From Opitutaceae bacterium TAV5 (GTDB lineage: Bacteria > Verrucomicrobiota > Verrucomicrobiia > Opitutales > Opitutaceae), in assembly GCA_000242935.3 (NCBI GenBank), contig CP007053.1, positions 372,001 to 436,000 on the forward strand: a stretch of DNA of 64,000 nucleotides. The letters run 5' to 3'. The first letter of the stretch is position 1; each line of letters starts with the position of its first letter. A program made the position numbers and the translations under genes. The notes beneath the pieces were generated by a model. That model had not been told where the DNA came from. It searched no databases and saw nothing but the letters and a program-made list of their open reading frames with translations. Shown here in pieces: positions 1 to 7,084 of this stretch.

Positions 1-739
1 GGACGGAAAAGACACCGAACACGGTTTGCCCCCGCCTCACCGCGAGATGCGCCCCCTGCCCGTGCGGCAAGGCGGGGGCGGGTTGTTCTTCCGCTCCGGC
101 TTCGCGGCAGGCCGATTCGGCCAGGGCAAGCTCCCGCTCATCGAGAGGAAACGAACTGGCCGGATGAAGCGCGAGGCGGCCGTTGTTGCCCAGCAGCGAC
201 AGGGCGGTGGGTGCTCCGAACAGGGTGTCGGCCTGGCGGAGCGCCACGTCGACCGCTTCGTCAAGCGTGCGCGCGCTGCCCAGAGCGCGGGTCAGGTGAA
301 ACATCGCCGTGGCCTGCTGCTCCCGCTGCCTTTCCTGCTGTTCCTTCTCGCGAAGCCGGGCGGTCAGCTGACCGGCCACAATCGCCACCACAAAATACGT
401 GCCGAGAAACATGCTGTCGTGCAGATAGAGTTGGGAAAACGCCATGCGGGGGGGCACGATGACAAAATTCCACGCGACCACGCTCGCCACGCTGGCAAAG
501 AGGATCGCCCACCGGCTCACGCGCAGGCACAGCACGATCACCGCCAGCAGATAGATGTCGCCGAAGACGCGGTAATCGACCGGCACGAACCACGCGACGG
601 TCGTGATGGCCGCGATCACGAGCAACACCTCCGCATACTCGCGCCACACCGGGGGCTGGCGCGTTTCCCGGTCAATCACGTCGCCGGAGGCGTCGGGACC
701 GCTGGCCGGGATAATGGAAGGATGTAACCGGGCAGGCAC
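1..739 (-). CDS. Sensor histidine kinase, KdpD-like (DUF4118), C-terminus cut by window edge
   Basis: Reading the minus strand from about 739 to the window start gives an open frame with the plan of a KdpD-type membrane sensor. A short hydrophilic N-terminus (about 25 residues) is followed by closely packed hydrophobic segments (AEVLLVIAAITTVAWF, IYLLAVIVLCL, WAILFASVASVVAWNFVIV, and TYFVVAIVAGQL after the YLHDSMF loop), typical of the DUF4118 four-helix domain. A charged coiled linker (ARLREKEQQERQREQQ) and a GAF-like region (FHLTRALGSARTLDEAVDVAL...) come next. The kinase core would lie beyond base 1. The start is uncertain: no ATG precedes the first membrane segment, and GTG at 739 is the best in-frame candidate although its ribosome site is poor. 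The KdpD Usp/KdpD N-terminal domain is absent. A role in potassium or osmotic sensing is family inference only. Confidence 0.6.
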   Translation of the reverse strand, partial: MPARLHPSIIPASGPDASGDVIDRETRQPPVWREYAEVLLVIAAITTVAWFVPVDYRVFGDIYLLAVIVLCLRVSRWAILFASVASVVAWNFVIVPPRMAFSQLYLHDSMFLGTYFVVAIVAGQLTARLREKEQQERQREQQATAMFHLTRALGSARTLDEAVDVALRQADTLFGAPTALSLLGNNGRLALHPASSFPLDERELALAESACREAGAEEQPAPALPHGQGAHLAVRRGQTVFGVFSV

Positions 740-832
740 TGGACGACATCTTACAAGCGGTATCCGGCGTGCTGTCCATGTCGCATTTGGCGAACGTGCC
801 GGTCGGAGTAATTGGAAAGTGGTGAATAAAAA

Positions 833-906
833 GTGGCACGGGCATCCTTGCCCGTGGACGGCGCAAAGCGCCGCCTTCCGGAACACGGGCGGGAAGCCCG
901 TGCCAC
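833..906. repeat. Dispersed palindromic repeat, GGCACGGGC family, copy 1
   Basis: GTGGCACGGGCATCC at the left and GGAAGCCCGTGCCAC at the right form an inverted repeat around an inner palindrome (GGCGCAAAGCGCC). The same sequence recurs in reverse orientation at 52032-52103, and a shorter version at 1123-1195. All copies are intergenic. Confidence 0.85.
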
Positions 907-915
907 GCCGGAATC

Positions 916-1108
916 GTTCTCGTACTCTTTCTCGTTCTCTTTCTCCGGTCCGGGTTCGTTCTCCTTCTCTTTCTCCTGATCGTTCTCCTGCTCCGGCCAC
1001 TCGCACGGCACTCGCACGGCGCGCCGCAGCACGAGTACGAGAAAGAGAAGGAGTACGAGAATGAGTACGATCCGGAGAAAAAGTGAGAGAACGAGAAAGA
1101 GTAAGAGT
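916..1108. repeat. Long inverted repeat of TTCTC/GAGAA units
   Basis: The left arm (916 to about 995) is almost pure pyrimidine built from TTCTCG/TTCTCC hexamers. The right arm (1028-1108) is its imperfect reverse complement (GAGTACGAGAAAGAG...). A roughly 32-base GC-rich loop separates them. A transcript through here could form a very long hairpin. Confidence 0.75.
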
Positions 1109-1122
1109 GGAGGCGGGCGGGA

Positions 1123-1195
1123 CGCCCGCAGAACACGGGCTGGAAGCCCGTGCCACTTCATGGGCAAGGATGCCCATGCCACCACCACTTCCGAT
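1123..1195. repeat. Dispersed palindromic repeat, GGCACGGGC family, copy 2 (short)
   Basis: It contains GAACACGGGCTGGAAGCCCG and GGGCAAGGATGCCCATGCCA, then CACTTCCGATT. These blocks are found in a different order in the copy at 52015-52137. Each block is itself a hairpin. Confidence 0.75.
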
Positions 1196-1220
1196 TACAC
1201 TCCGGCCTCCCGCCGGCGCA

Positions 1221-2627
1221 TCATTTTCTGGCCGGCTCCAGCGAGTAGCCGTCCTTGCGGTCGAGCATCGCCCAGCCGGCGGCGGCAAGTTCGGCGCGGA
1301 GAGCGTCGGCGGCGGCGAAATCCTTTTTCTGTTTGGCGGCCCAGCGCTTTTCGGCGAGGGCGGTGACGTCGGCAGGCGCCTCGGCGGCAGGGGCCGCAGG
1401 CGGGGGCGCGAGATCGAAGCCGAAGGCGTGCAGGACGACGCGGTCGAAGGCGGCGAGGTCGCCGTGCGTGGCGGGTTTGTGGTCGTAGCTGTTGATCTCG
1501 CCGAAAAGCGCGCCGAGGGCGGCGGGGGTGTTGAGGTCTTCGTGAAGGGCGACGAGGACGGCGTCGAACCGGGCGCTGGCGGGGGCGGCAGGGTGGGTGT
1601 TGCGCTTTTCGAGCCGGGCGCGGAAGGCGCGGAGCGTGGCGAGGGCTTTCTCGGCGGCGTGGAGCGAATCGAGCGTGAAGTTGAGCTGCTTGCGCGGGTG
1701 GCCGGCGAGGAGCGCGTAGCGGAGCGCGGCCGGGGTGTGCCCCATCCCGCGGAGCTGGTCGAGCGTGTAGAGGTTGTTGAGCGACTTGCTCATCTTCTTG
1801 CCGTCCACGAGGAGGTGCTCGCTGTGATACCAGTGGTGCGCGAAGAGGGTGCCGTTGCAGCACTGGCTCTGGGCGATTTCGTTTTCGTGGTGCGGGAAGA
1901 GGAGATCCACCCCGCCGGTGTGCAGGTCGATGGTGTCGCCGAGGTGTTTTTTGCTCATGGCGCTGCACTCGATGTGCCAGCCGGGCCGGCCCTGGCCCCA
2001 AGGGCTGGGCCAGAAAACGTCGCCGTCCTCGGGCTTGTGCGCTTTCCAGAGCGCGAAGTCGGAGCCGTCTTCCTTCTCGTCGGCATCGTGGGCGGCCTTG
2101 GCGGCGGCGAGGGCGGAGCCGGGTTTGAGCTCGCGTTCCTTCACGCGGGAGAGCGCGCCGTAGCCGGGAAAGGAGCTGACCTTGAAATACACGGAGCCGT
2201 CGGCGGCGCGGTAGGCGTGGCCCTTGCGCTCGAGGACGGCGATCATGTCGATCTGCTCGGGGATGTGCGTGGTGGCGGCGGGCTCGACGTGCGGCGGCAG
2301 GCAGCCGAGCGCGGCGCAGTCGGCGTGAAATTTTTCCGTCCACTGGCGGGTGACGTCGGCCAGCGCGCGGTGCTCCTCGCGGGAGCGGCGGATGGTCTTG
2401 TCGTCGACGTCGGTGAGGTTGCGCACGTGGCGGACTTTTTCCGGCCCGAATTCGATCTCGAGCAGGCGGCGGAGGAGGTCATTCACGACAAAAGTCCGGA
2501 AGTTGCCGATGTGGGCAGCCGCGTAGACGGTGGGGCCGCAGTTGTAGAAACGGAAAACGCCGTCGGGCTGCGAGGGACGGAGTTCGCGGGTTTCGCGGGA
2601 GAGGGAGTCGTGAAGGCGGATGGCCAT
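1221..2627 (-). CDS. cysS: Cysteinyl-tRNA synthetase
   Basis: Class I aminoacyl-tRNA synthetase that charges tRNA-Cys in the cytoplasm. The 468-residue product has the expected landmarks. Cys30 (YNCGPTVY), Cys221 (GWHIECS) and the His pair at 246-247 (LFPHHENE) supply the zinc ligands that recognise cysteine. HIGN at 39-42 is the family form of HIGH, and KMSKS is at 278-282. The length is usual for bacterial CysRS. I chose the ATG at 2627 (MAIRLHDS), which matches the normal distance to the YNCGPT motif; an in-frame upstream start at 2690 would add 21 residues not expected in the family. The C-terminal anticodon-binding region is Ala/Lys-rich. The gene is monocistronic, with the repeat-rich spacer downstream. 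Confidence 0.97.
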   Translation of the reverse strand: MAIRLHDSLSRETRELRPSQPDGVFRFYNCGPTVYAAAHIGNFRTFVVNDLLRRLLEIEFGPEKVRHVRNLTDVDDKTIRRSREEHRALADVTRQWTEKFHADCAALGCLPPHVEPAATTHIPEQIDMIAVLERKGHAYRAADGSVYFKVSSFPGYGALSRVKERELKPGSALAAAKAAHDADEKEDGSDFALWKAHKPEDGDVFWPSPWGQGRPGWHIECSAMSKKHLGDTIDLHTGGVDLLFPHHENEIAQSQCCNGTLFAHHWYHSEHLLVDGKKMSKSLNNLYTLDQLRGMGHTPAALRYALLAGHPRKQLNFTLDSLHAAEKALATLRAFRARLEKRNTHPAAPASARFDAVLVALHEDLNTPAALGALFGEINSYDHKPATHGDLAAFDRVVLHAFGFDLAPPPAAPAAEAPADVTALAEKRWAAKQKKDFAAADALRAELAAAGWAMLDRKDGYSLEPARK

Positions 2628-2783
2628 GTGGTTCGGCAGAAAAAAAACAGAAAAAGCGGAAACCGGGCGGGAAAAGGCGTGAAAGGACAAAATCGCTAAC
2701 AGGTTTCGCGCGTGAGCGGAAAGGGGATTTTTGCAGGAAGCGGCCGGCGGGCGCAGGAAATTCGCCGCAAACGGTTCGGAACA

Positions 2784-2815
2784 AAGAAAAGCCCCGCCGG
2801 TATTTCACGGCAGGG
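2784..2815 (-). terminator. Rho-independent terminator after the gre-like gene
   Basis: On the minus strand GCCCTGCCG and CGGCGGGGC pair around a short loop and are followed by TTTTCTTT. It lies about 58 bases past the stop codon of the GreA-like gene. Confidence 0.7.
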
Positions 2816-2872
2816 CAGGAGGAGGAAGAGCTGTCGAAGGGTCGCGCCGGAAGGAACCGGCCGCGGAACCAA

Positions 2873-4723
2873 TCAGCTCGCGGTCGCGTAACGGCGGATA
2901 CCGGTCACGGTGTACGACTCCTCGGCGGCGCCGATCTTGACCTTGACGGTGTCACCGGAACGTTTGCCGAGCAGCGCCTGGCCGAGCGGCGTCTTGTAGG
3001 CGATGATGTTCTGCTCGGGCACGCTGTCCCAGGCGCCGAGAAGCGTATAGGTGACGGTCTTGCCGGTGGAGCCGATCTTGAGGTCGACGATGTTGCCGAC
3101 ACCGATGCTGTCGGCGGGAGCGTCCTTGAAATCGGTGATGCGGGCGCGGCTGAGGTCTTTTTCCAGGAGGGCCTTCTGGGCCATGAGGATCTGCTGGTCC
3201 TGCTTGGCCATCTTGTACTCGGAGTTTTCCTTCAGGTCGCCGTGCTCGCGGGCGGTGGCGATGGCCTTGCTGTTCTCCGGGATTTTTTTGGAAACGATGG
3301 TCTCGTACTCCTCGCGCTTGCGCTCGTAGCTCTCGCGGGAGACGAGGAGTTGCTCTTCCTTGCCCTCGGCGTCGCCGGCGACGAGCGACTGGATGGAGGG
3401 GAACAGCTTGATGAAACGGGCGAGGAGCGACTTCTTGGTGAGATCCTCGAAACCCTGGTTGAGGAGGAGCGTGTTGGCGAGATCGCGGGCCGTCTCGGTG
3501 TCGGCCGCCGCGAGGAGGTCGGGGATGAGCTCGGTGTCGTCGCTGAGGATTTCGGCGAGCGGGATGCGGCGGGCGCTGGCGGCCTGGAGGGCCTCGTAGT
3601 CGATCGCGTAAAAGACAGAGCTGAGCAGGCGCGGCGTGATGAGCTCGCCGAGGATGCGCGCGAATTTCTTGGAGTGGCGGTTCTTGACGATCCAGAGGAG
3701 GACGGGAGCGCGGAGGTTTTGCTCGATCTGCCAGCGCTTGAGCGAGTCGGCGAGCTCGTCGCCGTAGCCGTTCTCGACGAGGAAGTTGATGCACTCGGTG
3801 GTGAACTTGCCCTGCGAGATCTTGAGGAGGTTGAAAATGATGTCGCGGTGCTCGATCGGGAAGGTCTCCTTGATGAGTTCGAGCAGGCGGGACTGGAACT
3901 GCACGGGAATCGTCTCGACGATGTGCGGCAGGTCGCGGGCGTTGGCGATGAGCGAGGACTGCGTGGGCTCGAAGGTGGCGGGGTCCTGGCCGGCGAGTTT
4001 GGCGAGTTCGTCGCGCACGGAGGCGCCGTAGAGGCGTTCGGCAGGCGTGAGCTGGTTGGAATCCTTGACCGCGGCGGCGATGCCGGTGAGCACGGCCTGG
4101 ATGGTCTCGGGGTTGGTGCCCTTCTTGTCGGCGGCGGCGAGGAGCTCCTCGGCGAGCTTGATGCGGCGGCGGGCGGAACGGGTGCCGTTGAAGAACTCGA
4201 GGATTTCATCCTCGTTGGAAATGGGCGTCTCGCGGATGTAATAACACTCGGTTTTCTTGAGCGGCAGGCCGACGCGGGGGTCCTTGAGGACGATCTTTTT
4301 GGCGGAGCTCCACCAGCGCTTGAACTTCTCCGCGCCCACGACCTGGGCGAGGACGGACTCGATTTCGATGCCGGTGGCGGCCTGATTCGGATAGGCCTCG
4401 AGGCCCTCGACGAAGAGCTGCGCGGGGTCCTCGGCGATGAGCTTGTTGATTTTTTCGGTCTCGGTCTGCTTGCGGACGAGAAGGTGGTTGGCGGGCAGGA
4501 CCTCGAGCGTCTTGACGCAGAAGACCGGGTCCATCGGATGACCTTTCTTGCCTTCGAAATCGATAATAAGGCGCTGCTTGTCAGCGTCATACGACTGGAT
4601 CTGGCCGAATCCCCAGCTCGAGTGGATGCACCAGGAGCCGGATTTCATGGTCTCCAGCTTGGCTTTGGCCGTTTTCAGGGCCGGGTTCTTGGCGATCAGC
4701 GCAGCAACGTCTTCCGTAGTCAT
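2873..4723 (-). CDS. GreA/GreB-type transcription elongation factor with long N-terminal extension
   Basis: The C-terminal 160 residues are a clear GreA module. The coiled coil carries the tip motif REHGDLKENSEYKMAKQ (the acidic D and E that in GreA reach into RNA polymerase to stimulate cleavage of backtracked RNA), followed by an FKBP-like domain (VGNIVDLKIGSTGKTVTYTL...GQALLGKRSGDTV). The first 450 or so residues are a mostly helical, Ala/Leu/Glu-rich region that I do not recognise. Normal GreA is about 158 residues, so this 616-residue protein is almost four times longer. An ATG at 4723 (MTTEDVAALI) was preferred to a GTG at 4756. A strong terminator follows. A role in transcript cleavage is well supported by the tip residues; the function of the extension is unknown. 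Confidence 0.88.
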   Translation of the reverse strand: MTTEDVAALIAKNPALKTAKAKLETMKSGSWCIHSSWGFGQIQSYDADKQRLIIDFEGKKGHPMDPVFCVKTLEVLPANHLLVRKQTETEKINKLIAEDPAQLFVEGLEAYPNQAATGIEIESVLAQVVGAEKFKRWWSSAKKIVLKDPRVGLPLKKTECYYIRETPISNEDEILEFFNGTRSARRRIKLAEELLAAADKKGTNPETIQAVLTGIAAAVKDSNQLTPAERLYGASVRDELAKLAGQDPATFEPTQSSLIANARDLPHIVETIPVQFQSRLLELIKETFPIEHRDIIFNLLKISQGKFTTECINFLVENGYGDELADSLKRWQIEQNLRAPVLLWIVKNRHSKKFARILGELITPRLLSSVFYAIDYEALQAASARRIPLAEILSDDTELIPDLLAAADTETARDLANTLLLNQGFEDLTKKSLLARFIKLFPSIQSLVAGDAEGKEEQLLVSRESYERKREEYETIVSKKIPENSKAIATAREHGDLKENSEYKMAKQDQQILMAQKALLEKDLSRARITDFKDAPADSIGVGNIVDLKIGSTGKTVTYTLLGAWDSVPEQNIIAYKTPLGQALLGKRSGDTVKVKIGAAEESYTVTGIRRYATAS

Positions 4724-4972
4724 GTAAAGTCGGGTTTTCTTGAATGAATTGGTCACTTAAGCGGAGCGTGGCGGGCTGTGTCAATCCAACGACTTGGGAT
4801 GATCGCCGGCAGGCCGGGCGCGTATTTTCCGGGGGTCGCGGGACCGGTTCGCATCAAGCGTCTTGCACCGCGCGGGCGGGGTGTGCGTTATGGTGTGTTC
4901 ATTTTTTGTCCGCCTCCCGCTCCTCCCGCGCGCCACCCGGCATCTCCCGCACACCACCCTGCTTCCACCGTC

Positions 4973-5755
4973 ATGTCCTCGACCATTTTCACCATCGCCA
5001 ACCAGAAAGGCGGCGTCGGCAAGACCACGACCGCCGTCAATCTCTCCGCCGCCCTCGCCGAGAAAAAGATTCCCACGCTCCTCATCGACCTCGATCCGCA
5101 GGCCAATGCCACCAGCGCCATCGGCGTCGAGAAACAGGAAGGCCGCAGCCTGTACGGTCCGCTGCGCGGCGAGAGCACGGCGCTCGAGATGATCACCGGG
5201 ACGGCGTACCCGCACCTCTCGCTGATCCCCTGCGAGGAAGACCTCGCCGCCGCCGAGATCGAGATCGCCCAGTCCGAAAACTACCTCGCCCGCCTTCGCA
5301 CCATCCTGGAACCCGTGCGCGCCAGCGACCGGTTCCGCGCCATCATCATCGACTGCCCCCCTTCGATGGGCATGCTCTCGATGAACAGCCTCGCCGCCGC
5401 CGATTACCTGCTCATCGCGCTCCAGTGCGAATACATGGCGCTGGAGGGCCTCGGCCAGATCCTGCGCAACGTCGAACGCATCAAGGACGCCGGCGTCAAC
5501 GGCGGCCTCGAACTGGGAGGCATCGTCATGACGATGTTCGACATCCGCACCAACCTCTCGCGGCAGGTCGTGGACGAGGTGAAGCAGCACCTGCCCGACA
5601 AGATTTTCAACACCGTGATCCCGCGCACCGTGCGCCTGAGCGAGGCGCCGAGCTTCGGCAAGACGATCTTCGCCTACGACCCGTCCTCGCCCGGCTCCAC
5701 CGCCTACCGGTTTCTGGCGAAGGAAGTGATCCAGCGCTTTCAGTTGAAATCCTGA
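4973..5755 (+). CDS. parA: ParA/Soj-family chromosome-partitioning ATPase
   Basis: 260-residue cytoplasmic P-loop ATPase of the MinD/ParA class. The deviant Walker A box KGGVGKTT is at 12-19, with the signature lysine (Lys12) next to the catalytic loop. Walker B/switch regions are visible as LLIDLDPQANAT and IIIDCPPSMGMLSMNSL. RTVRLSEAPSFGKTI near the C-terminus is typical of Soj. The ATG at 4973 directly precedes the core; an upstream in-frame start at 4778 would add a Pro/Ala-rich stretch. No parB or parS site is seen nearby, so the partner is presumably elsewhere. It diverges from the GreA-like gene, so 4724-4972 should hold both promoters. Confidence 0.93.
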   Translation: MSSTIFTIANQKGGVGKTTTAVNLSAALAEKKIPTLLIDLDPQANATSAIGVEKQEGRSLYGPLRGESTALEMITGTAYPHLSLIPCEEDLAAAEIEIAQSENYLARLRTILEPVRASDRFRAIIIDCPPSMGMLSMNSLAAADYLLIALQCEYMALEGLGQILRNVERIKDAGVNGGLELGGIVMTMFDIRTNLSRQVVDEVKQHLPDKIFNTVIPRTVRLSEAPSFGKTIFAYDPSSPGSTAYRFLAKEVIQRFQLKS

Positions 5756-5796
5756 ACGAGGCCGGCCGCCCCTCCCCGGCGGGGGAACGGCTCCCG

Positions 5797-7077
5797 TCAT
5801 GATAACGCCGTCCGGGCAACCAGATCGGCCACGCGGGCGAAGGCCACGTCGGGGCGTCCTCCGTGCACCGTTGTCGTGAAACAGATCAATTCGTCGCCGA
5901 CGCAAAACTGCGGGTGGGGATGAACATGATAGCGGGCATCGGAGGGCCGCGCCGCAGGTTGCCTGCTGACGATGTCGATGTCACGCCCGCTTTCGAGATT
6001 TACAAACGTCACGCGCCAGCCGCTGGCTCCGCCGTCGTCGGCAACCGGGCTGTCGAGCACCAGCGCGGTGTCGGTGGCGTTGCTATGCGCGTGGGCAAGC
6101 AGCGGATGCGGCCAGACCAGATCCGCTCGCGGATTCCTGGCGCCACCGGCCGCCTGCGCCGCCAGCACGTCGGCCAGCGCCACGCGCTCCACTCCGCGGT
6201 TGTAGTGAATGTACCAGATATGGCGCCCGTCGGCGCTCCACCATTCGTGGCCGTGACGGGAACGCCGGTCCGGATTGCCGTGCAGGACACGTTCGCCGGA
6301 CAGCGTCGGGACGGCTTGAGGATACACAGGAAACGGAGCCTCGCCTCGCCGGAGCAGCCACATGCGGTTGCGATAACGGTGCACCGCGCCGGACGCGCCA
6401 TCCGTGTAATGATCATTTGCATACAGGATCAGGCCAGCGTCGGCCGGGCAGGCCTGGGCATGGTTGAAATTGTCGTTGGCGATCGTATGCGCGTGCCAGA
6501 TATCACCCTCACCAATCTCGCCGACCTCGTCGACTCCCCTGCCGCGGAGAGGCGCGAGACCGCCATACCAGGTGTTGCCGATCTTCGCATCGAAGGCAAA
6601 GGCCCGTCCATCGGACGTCCGCGTGAGGTGCGTGGCGATGCGATGAACCTCGCGCCCGCGAAGGAACCCGGGGGCGAAACGACATGCCAGGCGGGCGTGA
6701 TCGGCCGGATCGGGCAAACGCGTCCAGATACCGGTTTCGTTGCACCAGTAAACGTTCCCCGTCGCGGCGTCGATCCAGGGGGAAGCGTGCGTGAACTGCG
6801 TCTCGGGAAAATGATGAATCCGGTGTTTTTCGAAATCGGCAACCCCCAGGGTACGCCCGCCATGCGCACTGCCGGCGGGAGGAAACGCGCAATAAAACCA
6901 GAGGAAACGCGAGTCGTCCGACAGGCTCGGGTTGACGTAATAGAACGACTGCCGGAGCGGCGCCTCGCGTCGGCCCTCCGTCGCCGGAGACCCGGCAAGG
7001 ATGAAGCTTTCGATTCCCGTTGCCGGATCGGTGTGCCGGACAAAAAGCGGGGATTGCAGGAGGGTATCCGTATTCAT
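5797..7077 (-). CDS. Oligogalacturonate-lyase-like beta-propeller protein
   Basis: 426 residues without a signal peptide, so probably cytoplasmic. The sequence has repeating propeller blades (SLSDDSRFLWFY, WWSADGRHIWYIHYN) and conserved histidines (HGHEWW and YHVHPHPQF) of the kind that bind metal in the oligogalacturonide lyase family (Pectate_lyase22). That family cleaves short pectic oligomers by beta-elimination. Family assignment rests on fold and motifs; the substrate is not proven. It is the last gene of cassette A, starting 7 bases after the stop of the upstream glycosidase gene, so it is very likely co-transcribed. A cytoplasmic enzyme after two secreted glycosidases fits extracellular cutting followed by intracellular finishing. 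Confidence 0.65.
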   Translation of the reverse strand: MNTDTLLQSPLFVRHTDPATGIESFILAGSPATEGRREAPLRQSFYYVNPSLSDDSRFLWFYCAFPPAGSAHGGRTLGVADFEKHRIHHFPETQFTHASPWIDAATGNVYWCNETGIWTRLPDPADHARLACRFAPGFLRGREVHRIATHLTRTSDGRAFAFDAKIGNTWYGGLAPLRGRGVDEVGEIGEGDIWHAHTIANDNFNHAQACPADAGLILYANDHYTDGASGAVHRYRNRMWLLRRGEAPFPVYPQAVPTLSGERVLHGNPDRRSRHGHEWWSADGRHIWYIHYNRGVERVALADVLAAQAAGGARNPRADLVWPHPLLAHAHSNATDTALVLDSPVADDGGASGWRVTFVNLESGRDIDIVSRQPAARPSDARYHVHPHPQFCVGDELICFTTTVHGGRPDVAFARVADLVARTALS

Positions 7078-7084
7078 TTGTCTA

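Larger units (their letters stand above)
740..1220. other. Gene-free spacer filled with repeats
   Basis: About 480 bases between the sensor kinase and cysS hold no convincing gene. Frames that stay open here encode only Ser/Phe/Tyr/Arg/Glu low-complexity strings produced by the repeats. It contains two copies of the GGCACGGGC-type palindromic repeat (833-906 and about 1123-1195) and, between them, a long imperfect inverted repeat of TTCTC/GAGAA units (916-1108). Confidence 0.8.

Noticed and set aside
916-1108. Possible CRISPR array
   Set aside because: Short hexamer units with no unique spacers of constant length and no cas genes nearby.
1083-2699. 538-codon plus-strand frame
   Set aside because: Antisense to cysS; composition dominated by Gly, Glu, Val and Arg, and it begins in the hexamer repeat.
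3242-4747. 501-codon plus-strand frame
   Set aside because: Antisense to the GreA-like gene; no recognisable domain, repetitive Leu/Gly/Glu.
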